Shown: in pieces, positions 6,582-10,527 of the stretch | Layout: each line of letters opens with the position of its first letter | How positions within the stretch are numbered: the first letter of the stretch is position 1 | Origin: Arenicellales bacterium | GTDB lineage: Bacteria; Pseudomonadota; Gammaproteobacteria; Arenicellales; UBA868 | Direction of reading: 5' to 3' | Assembly (NCBI GenBank): GCA_028825345.1 | Contig: JAPKAJ010000066.1 | Span: 1 to 10,527, forward strand | DNA length: 10,527 bases | Translations under genes and position numbers: made by a program | Notes under the pieces: model-generated | What the model saw: only the letters and a program-made list of their open reading frames with translations | Told to the model about the DNA's origin: nothing | The model's database searches: none

Positions 6582-7274
6582 CTACTTGACCTCGCGCAAC
6601 TCGATCTCAAAAACCAGAGTCTCCTCAGGGCCAATAGCTCCGCCAGCACCAGCACTGCCATAGGCAAGTTCCGGCGGGATCACCACCTCCCACCGTGATC
6701 CCTCAGACATCAGTTGAAGAATCTCCTGCCAGCCCGGAATAATGCCGCCCAAGCTGAATGTCGCAGGCTGGTTACGCTTGAACGAGCTATCGAACTCGGT
6801 ACCATCAATCAGCGTGCCGCGGTAATGCACCACCACGGTGTCACTTGCCTGTGGCTGTCTTCCAGATCCTTCGACCAAAACGGTGTAAAGAATCCCACTT
6901 TCTGTTGTGCGCACGCCTTCGCGCTGCCCATATTCAGCCCGGAATGCAGTCCCGGCGCTGGCACTTCCCTGCGATTTCGCCATAGTGTTCTCCTGTGCGT
7001 GCTTTCGTGCTCCAGTGATCGCGGCTGCCATCTGCTCATCCGTCATCACCGGAGCACGCCCTGTGAGTACGTCTTCAATTGCCTGCGCCAGATGTACCGG
7101 ATCCAAATCGAGATTATCGGCCTTCATCTGTTGTGCAATCTGACTGCCAATCTGAAATCCCAGGGCATAACTGAACTGCTCTTGCGAGGTTTGTGGCGCA
7201 TCATCAGCCATAGCCGACGACCCAATCAGTAGGGCCATCAATATTGAGGTAACGGATAAAACGATCTTGGTCAT
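6582..7274 (-). CDS. Periplasmic FKBP-type peptidyl-prolyl isomerase (FkpA/Mip-like)
   Basis: A 230-residue protein that speeds proline cis-trans isomerisation in exported proteins. Residues 1-23 form a Sec signal peptide with a likely cut after 'AMA'; no lipobox cysteine is present, so it should be soluble in the periplasm. Residues about 30-115 form the helical FKBP N-terminal dimerisation domain, and 128-229 the FKBP catalytic domain. Expected active-site residues are present: Y151 and D162 (in 'HYRG' and 'FDSS'), 'IIPGW' with W182, Y205 in 'LAYG', and F222. Length and layout match FkpA/Mip. Its ATG overlaps the TGA of the upstream metal transporter gene (ATGA), so translation is coupled. 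Confidence 0.95.
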   Translation of the reverse strand: MTKIVLSVTSILMALLIGSSAMADDAPQTSQEQFSYALGFQIGSQIAQQMKADNLDLDPVHLAQAIEDVLTGRAPVMTDEQMAAAITGARKHAQENTMAKSQGSASAGTAFRAEYGQREGVRTTESGILYTVLVEGSGRQPQASDTVVVHYRGTLIDGTEFDSSFKRNQPATFSLGGIIPGWQEILQLMSEGSRWEVVIPPELAYGSAGAGGAIGPEETLVFEIELREVK

Positions 7275-8395
7275 AGGTCTTCCAGTTCTCTAGGGTAGGT
7301 TTGGCTCTGCAACGACTTATCTTCAACAATGCCCTGCACTTCAATAGTGACATGCGACACCCGGGGGCAACGCTCGCGGAGTTGGGCTTCGAGTTCATCA
7401 ATTATACGTTCTATGCGCTCCAGGGTCGCCTGGACCGCAGCACGGTCGGCGACATAGGATTGAAGCGCGGGGTCTGAGCGACGTGACTCAGGCAATGCAG
7501 CCAGTAATGTTCGCTCATGTTTATCAATATGGTCACGTAATCCCGCAAGAACTGCCTCTTCGCGCATCTCGACTTCAGCTACCAGTACGGTGTGATCCTC
7601 GTCTACGACGATGCTACGTAGATCGTGGTAGTCCTCGACTTCACGGTGTGCCTTGGCGATTGTCTCGAAGATCCTTTCTGCCTCGCGATCCCGTACATCC
7701 AGCAGAAACCGCATATTGATAGCACCCAGGATAACTGCCGTGACTCCCAGCATTAGTGCAATAGCAATTGAAAAACCGACATCCCAAGCTGCATTACCCG
7801 TTAGCCGGGATAAGGCAATTCCGCAACTCGCCAACATCAGTCCGGTTACCGCGATTGCATCCTCGAGCACCACTGCCAGCAGAGTCGGATCACTCGCCCG
7901 AAACAATTTTCGCCACGGCGACAGTGATTGTAAGCGTGCACGACTGGAAAATTCCCCCCAGGCAATACGCAACACGTAACCTTCAACTACGAACGCGATC
8001 GCCAATACCGCAGCTGCCAGCCAGATCGAGTCAATATTGAAATCACCGATGGCAATAACATAAACCCCAACACCTTCATGCAACTGGCGCCAGGCATGCC
8101 AGGCATGCGCCAAGCCAAGCCCGCAGCCGATTGAGAAAAGGCCGATGGCGCTCCAGAGATTCCAAAGGTATTTTTTCTGCCCGTGACCAAACGCGTAACG
8201 GGCGTCGGCCTGGCGTTTGCCCTGGGCCAGACCAATCAAAAGGAATACCTGATTCAAGGTATCCATCAAGCTATGTACCGCCTCGTTCATCATGGCGGCA
8301 GAGTGAGTCGGCAGCGCAACAGCAAACTTGAGTATGGTCAAAAATGCGTTACCAAAAATCGCACTCAAGACAGCGCGCCGGGAGCCAGAAGCCAT
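7271..8395 (-). CDS. Cation diffusion facilitator transporter, ZnT9-like, with long C-terminal domain
   Basis: A 374-residue inner-membrane CDF protein with about six membrane helices in residues 8-235 and a cytoplasmic C-terminal region. The metal-site HxxxD of helix 2 is H41/D45 ('AVHSLMD'). In helix 5 the usual HxxxD is replaced by 'LEDAIAVTG' (E178, D179), as I recall for the ZnT9/SLC30A9 subgroup. The motif 'YAFGHGQKKYLW' (67-78) between helices 2 and 3 also fits that subgroup. Metal (Zn, Mn or Fe) cannot be decided. The C-terminal domain is longer than the usual 80 or so residues: a helical, charged insertion at about 280-340 separates 'HTVLVAEVEM' from 'VSHVTIEVQG'. The ATG at 8395 has only a weak AGGA upstream. 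It is the first gene of a two-gene operon with the FKBP gene. Confidence 0.9.
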   Translation of the reverse strand: MASGSRRAVLSAIFGNAFLTILKFAVALPTHSAAMMNEAVHSLMDTLNQVFLLIGLAQGKRQADARYAFGHGQKKYLWNLWSAIGLFSIGCGLGLAHAWHAWRQLHEGVGVYVIAIGDFNIDSIWLAAAVLAIAFVVEGYVLRIAWGEFSSRARLQSLSPWRKLFRASDPTLLAVVLEDAIAVTGLMLASCGIALSRLTGNAAWDVGFSIAIALMLGVTAVILGAINMRFLLDVRDREAERIFETIAKAHREVEDYHDLRSIVVDEDHTVLVAEVEMREEAVLAGLRDHIDKHERTLLAALPESRRSDPALQSYVADRAAVQATLERIERIIDELEAQLRERCPRVSHVTIEVQGIVEDKSLQSQTYPRELEDL

Positions 8396-8457
8396 AGTTG
8401 CTGAAATCCTGGTTACTGATAACGGTCAGGCGACAAATGCCTGTACCAAACGCCCAG

Positions 8458-8465
8458 AGTATACT
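8458..8465. promoter_or_regulatory. Symmetric -10-like element in a divergent intergenic region
   Basis: The palindrome AGTATACT reads TATACT on both strands (plus 8460-8465, minus 8463-8458), one base from the TATAAT consensus. It lies midway between the CDF start (8395) and the Trm112 start (8516). The -35 boxes are poor: on the minus strand TTGCAA at 8486-8481 is 17 bp away from the minus-strand hexamer, and on the plus strand none is clear. A shared bidirectional promoter is plausible. Confidence 0.35.
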
Positions 8466-8515
8466 TAGTTGGATAATGCAAATTGCAACCCATCCATGAA
8501 CATCCCACAAACCCG

Positions 8516-8782
8516 ATGCCTATAGACCGAAAACTTCTGGAAATCCTCTGCTGCCCGGTTAGCAAACAAGCGCTGACCGTGCTCAGTCTTGAGCAACTGG
8601 CTTTGATCAACAAAAAGATCGCCGCAGGGGGTATCGCCACTGCCGATGACAGGGTCGTAACCACACCATTGAATGAAGGGTTGATCACTAACAACCAGCA
8701 GCGGATCTACCGGATAGATGACGATATTCCGGTTATGCTGGAAAAAGAAAGCATCCCCGCAGACCAATTCGACGGACTATAA
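8516..8782 (+). CDS. Trm112/UPF0434 family protein (YcaR-like, long form)
   Basis: An 88-residue small protein. The N-terminal 'MPIDRKLLEILCCPVSKQAL' and the C-terminal 'YRIDDDIPVMLEKE' segments are the two conserved blocks of the family; the E. coli relative YcaR is about 60 residues. The middle has a roughly 25-residue stretch absent from short members, as in relatives I recall from Xanthomonas-type gammaproteobacteria. Eukaryotic Trm112 activates several methyltransferases, but the role of bacterial members is unclear. The usual second cysteine of 'CPxC' is serine here ('CPVS'), so a complete zinc site is unlikely. I chose the ATG at 8516 over an in-frame TTG at 8483, because residues before 'MPIDRK' do not match the family. 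Neither start has a good Shine-Dalgarno. It converges with sat, 38 bp apart, and I see no clear terminator in the gap. Confidence 0.88.
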   Translation: MPIDRKLLEILCCPVSKQALTVLSLEQLALINKKIAAGGIATADDRVVTTPLNEGLITNNQQRIYRIDDDIPVMLEKESIPADQFDGL

Positions 8783-8820
8783 CGACTTCTCGGGGCGACC
8801 CACTGGGCAGTCCCGGGGTA

Positions 8821-10020
8821 TCAGGCGACTTGCGCAGCGTCCTCGGCATAATGATCCATCAGGATGCGTGCCACTTCAGGGCGAGCGAATTCCAGCGGCA
8901 AATCCTCGCCCGCTGCAAGTATCTCCCGAACCCGGGTACCAGATAACAGTACAAAATCTTCTTTCTGGTGATCCGGTGCATCACGCATCATCACTACCCT
9001 GTTCAGCTTCTTTGAGTAGGCGGTGTGATCTGCTCGGAAAATTTCGATATCAAGCGCATCTGAAGGCACTTCTTCATCAAAAATCTCCTGCGCATCAAAA
9101 GCGCCGTAAAAATCACCGACCCCAGCATGATCACGCCCGACAATCAGGTGTGTGCAACCGGCATTCTGTCGGAACAGCGCATGCAGCACAGCTTCTCGCG
9201 GCCCCGCGTAGAGCATGTCAAAGCCATACCCGCCGATCATTACTGAATTAGACGGAAAATACAGATCAACCATCTTGCGGATAGCGGCATCTCGCACCTC
9301 GGCAGGTATATCGCCGGGCTTGAGTTTGCCCAGCAGCATATGGATCAGCACACCATCAGCGCCTACCGTGTCACTGGCTATCTTGCACAGTTCTTCATGG
9401 GCACGGTGCATGGGGTTGCGCGTCTGAAACGCGACCACAGTTTCCCACCCGCGTTCGGCGATCTCCTCACGAATTTGGCCAGCCGTGCGGAAAGTATCAG
9501 GGAACTCGCTTTCAAAATAACTGAAGTTCAACACCTCGATCGGCCCTGAGATTACAAACTTTCCTAAAGAGGTAAAGGTCGCAACACCCGGATGCTCGGG
9601 ATCTACTGTGCGGTACACTTTTTGTGTGATGAGATCGATTTCTTCATCAGTCAGTTCCTCGACGGCTTCAACCTTCTGAATGGCAATCACCGGATCACCG
9701 GATATATTCGGATCACGCAATGCGATCTGTGAGCCCACAGTAATCCCGTGAGCATCGGCTACGAGGTTGAGAACTGGTACAGGCCAGAACAGACCATCGC
9801 TGGTACGCATGTCAGTTGCCACACTAAGCGCGTCAGCCTTGTTCATGAACCCGGTTAGAGGCGTGAAATATCCGGCTCCGAGCATCACGGCATTGGCCGC
9901 AGCTGCAGAACTGATGATCAATTGTGGCAGTTTGACGGCTTGCGCTTCCAACGCCGCGCGACGCGCCGAGTCCTCTACCAGCAGTGGAGTGAGGGAATCT
10001 GAACCATGGGGCCTGATCAT
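8821..10020 (-). CDS. sat: ATP sulfurylase (sulfate adenylyltransferase), stand-alone Sat
   Basis: A 399-residue enzyme that interconverts ATP plus sulfate with adenylylsulfate (APS) plus pyrophosphate. The N-terminal PUA-like domain covers about residues 1-165 and the catalytic domain 175-390. Active-site motifs are complete: 'QTRNPMHRAHE' (199-209), 'GRDHAGVGDFYG' (295-306) and 'SGTRVRE' (360-366). No APS kinase domain is fused. This homomeric type is distinct from the CysD/CysN enzyme; it is typical of sulfate reducers and of sulfur oxidisers that run it in reverse to make ATP, but also serves assimilation in some bacteria. No aprAB or cys gene is seen next to it, so direction cannot be decided. 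The ATG at 10020 has a GGAG about 10 bases upstream. The 209-bp upstream gap suggests its own promoter. Confidence 0.96.
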   Translation of the reverse strand: MIRPHGSDSLTPLLVEDSARRAALEAQAVKLPQLIISSAAAANAVMLGAGYFTPLTGFMNKADALSVATDMRTSDGLFWPVPVLNLVADAHGITVGSQIALRDPNISGDPVIAIQKVEAVEELTDEEIDLITQKVYRTVDPEHPGVATFTSLGKFVISGPIEVLNFSYFESEFPDTFRTAGQIREEIAERGWETVVAFQTRNPMHRAHEELCKIASDTVGADGVLIHMLLGKLKPGDIPAEVRDAAIRKMVDLYFPSNSVMIGGYGFDMLYAGPREAVLHALFRQNAGCTHLIVGRDHAGVGDFYGAFDAQEIFDEEVPSDALDIEIFRADHTAYSKKLNRVVMMRDAPDHQKEDFVLLSGTRVREILAAGEDLPLEFARPEVARILMDHYAEDAAQVA

Positions 10021-10229
10021 TACTTAAAGTCTCCGGGAATAGGGTCAAATCACTGATGAACGTGTTGATAACAGCCGCCTGCCTACGCGGACTTGGCGCC
10101 AAGCATTCATCGCTAACGCAAACATTAGCACCTTCGAATCCAGGCGCCGACTAAATTTTTTGATTAACCCATAAGGTTTAAGCACCCCAACACAACCAAA
10201 GAACTCGGTCAGTCGGTGCTGGCTCAGTA
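10021..10229. promoter_or_regulatory. Intergenic region upstream of sat
   Basis: This region lies between the DAHP synthase stop and the sat start, both on the minus strand. It contains a 12-bp perfect palindrome CTTGGCGCCAAG (10092-10103), a looser inverted repeat GCTAA/TTAGC (10112-10129), a second GGCGCC (10143-10148), and an inverted repeat AGCACC/GGTGCT (10181-10186 and 10215-10220) with a long loop near the DAHP synthase end. No clear -35/-10 pair or U-tract terminator stands out. No gene is visible. Confidence 0.4.
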
Positions 10230-10527
10230 TTATCCGCGGCGCCGGTCCCGGACCGCCTCAGCCAAACGCGACAACAGCGGCAGCGTGTCCTCCCAGCCAA
10301 TGCAGGCGTCAGTAATACTCTGACCGTAAGTCAGAGTCTCGCCAGGGACAATATCCTGGCGGCCCGATTGCAGATGGCTCTCAATCATGACCCCCATCAG
10401 ACGGCGTTCGCCGGCGGCCAGTTGATCGCAGACAGCCCCGACTACCTGGGGTTGTCGCTGTGGATCCTTGTCGCTGTTAGCATGACTACAGTCGACCATA
10501 AGGCGAGTTGGAATACCGGCCTTGGAC
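10230..10527 (-). CDS. Class I DAHP synthase (3-deoxy-7-phosphoheptulonate synthase), C-terminal part
   Basis: The gene enters from the right edge; about 98 C-terminal residues are visible, running from 'SKAGIPTRLMVDCSHANS' to the TAA at 10232-10230. The family condenses phosphoenolpyruvate and erythrose 4-phosphate, the first step of the shikimate pathway. Metal-site residues of the E. coli AroF/G/H family are all visible: His in 'DCSHAN', Glu in 'GVMIESHL' and Asp in 'QSITDACIGW'. The C-terminal 'LLSRLAEAV' helix matches the family end. The N-terminal region that decides feedback control by Phe, Tyr or Trp is outside the window, so the isozyme (aroF, aroG or aroH) cannot be named. Confidence 0.95.
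   Translation of the reverse strand, partial: SKAGIPTRLMVDCSHANSDKDPQRQPQVVGAVCDQLAAGERRLMGVMIESHLQSGRQDIVPGETLTYGQSITDACIGWEDTLPLLSRLAEAVRDRRRG

Noticed and set aside
6714..7232. A 172-codon plus-strand open frame opposite the FKBP gene
   Set aside because: Antisense shadow; the FKBP gene has a signal peptide and full active site.
8483..8515. TTG at 8483 as start of the Trm112-like protein
   Set aside because: The extra 11 residues do not match the family, whose conserved block begins at the ATG at 8516.
8783..8820. A bidirectional terminator between the Trm112 gene and sat
   Set aside because: GC-rich repeats are present but no stem longer than a few pairs with a T-run could be formed.
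8718..9251. A 177-codon plus-strand open frame overlapping the Trm112 end and sat
   Set aside because: It overlaps two well-supported genes in other frames and its product is compositionally random.

Overview
The window reads as chromosomal DNA of a proteobacterium, most likely a marine or sulfur-oxidising gammaproteobacterium. This is inferred from protein style only: a long Trm112/UPF0434 protein of the Xanthomonas/Chromatiales type, an FkpA/Mip-like periplasmic FKBP, a stand-alone ATP sulfurylase and an AroFGH-type DAHP synthase. I see no rRNA, tRNA, CRISPR array, insertion sequence or phage gene. Coding density is high and most genes lie on the minus strand.

Layout, left to right. (1) Positions 1-1800, minus strand: a corrinoid one-carbon cluster, transcribed from 1800 towards 1. 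It holds a two-domain B12-binding corrinoid protein, a DUF1638 protein, a small protein of the misnamed 'virulence factor' family (PF13769) and, at the very edge, a possible next gene start. The methyltransferase and folate genes expected with this set would lie beyond the left edge. (2) Positions 2025-5378, minus strand: a compact serine operon in the order serA, serC, DUF1015, with gaps of 27 and 36 bp. No phosphoserine phosphatase is seen, which makes the DUF1015 protein interesting. (3) A 220-bp divergent intergenic region, then an EamA/DMT transporter on the plus strand (5599-6444). (4) Minus strand 6582-8395: a ZnT9-like CDF metal transporter whose stop overlaps the start of a periplasmic FKBP prolyl isomerase. 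(5) A short divergent promoter region with a symmetric -10-like element, then a Trm112-like protein on the plus strand (8516-8782). (6) Minus strand: ATP sulfurylase sat (8821-10020), a 209-bp intergenic region, then the 3' part of a class I DAHP synthase running off the right edge.

How the genes fit together. The corrinoid cluster probably moves methyl groups from a methylated compound to folate. The serine operon next to it makes serine, whose conversion to glycine also exchanges one-carbon units with folate. Sat belongs to sulfur metabolism (sulfate activation or, in sulfur oxidisers, the reverse reaction that makes ATP). The functional link between the corrinoid and serine blocks is inference from adjacency. 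The least understood proteins here are DUF1638, the PF13769 protein and DUF1015. The first two sit beside a corrinoid carrier and the third inside a serine operon, and these are the best candidates for undescribed biology.
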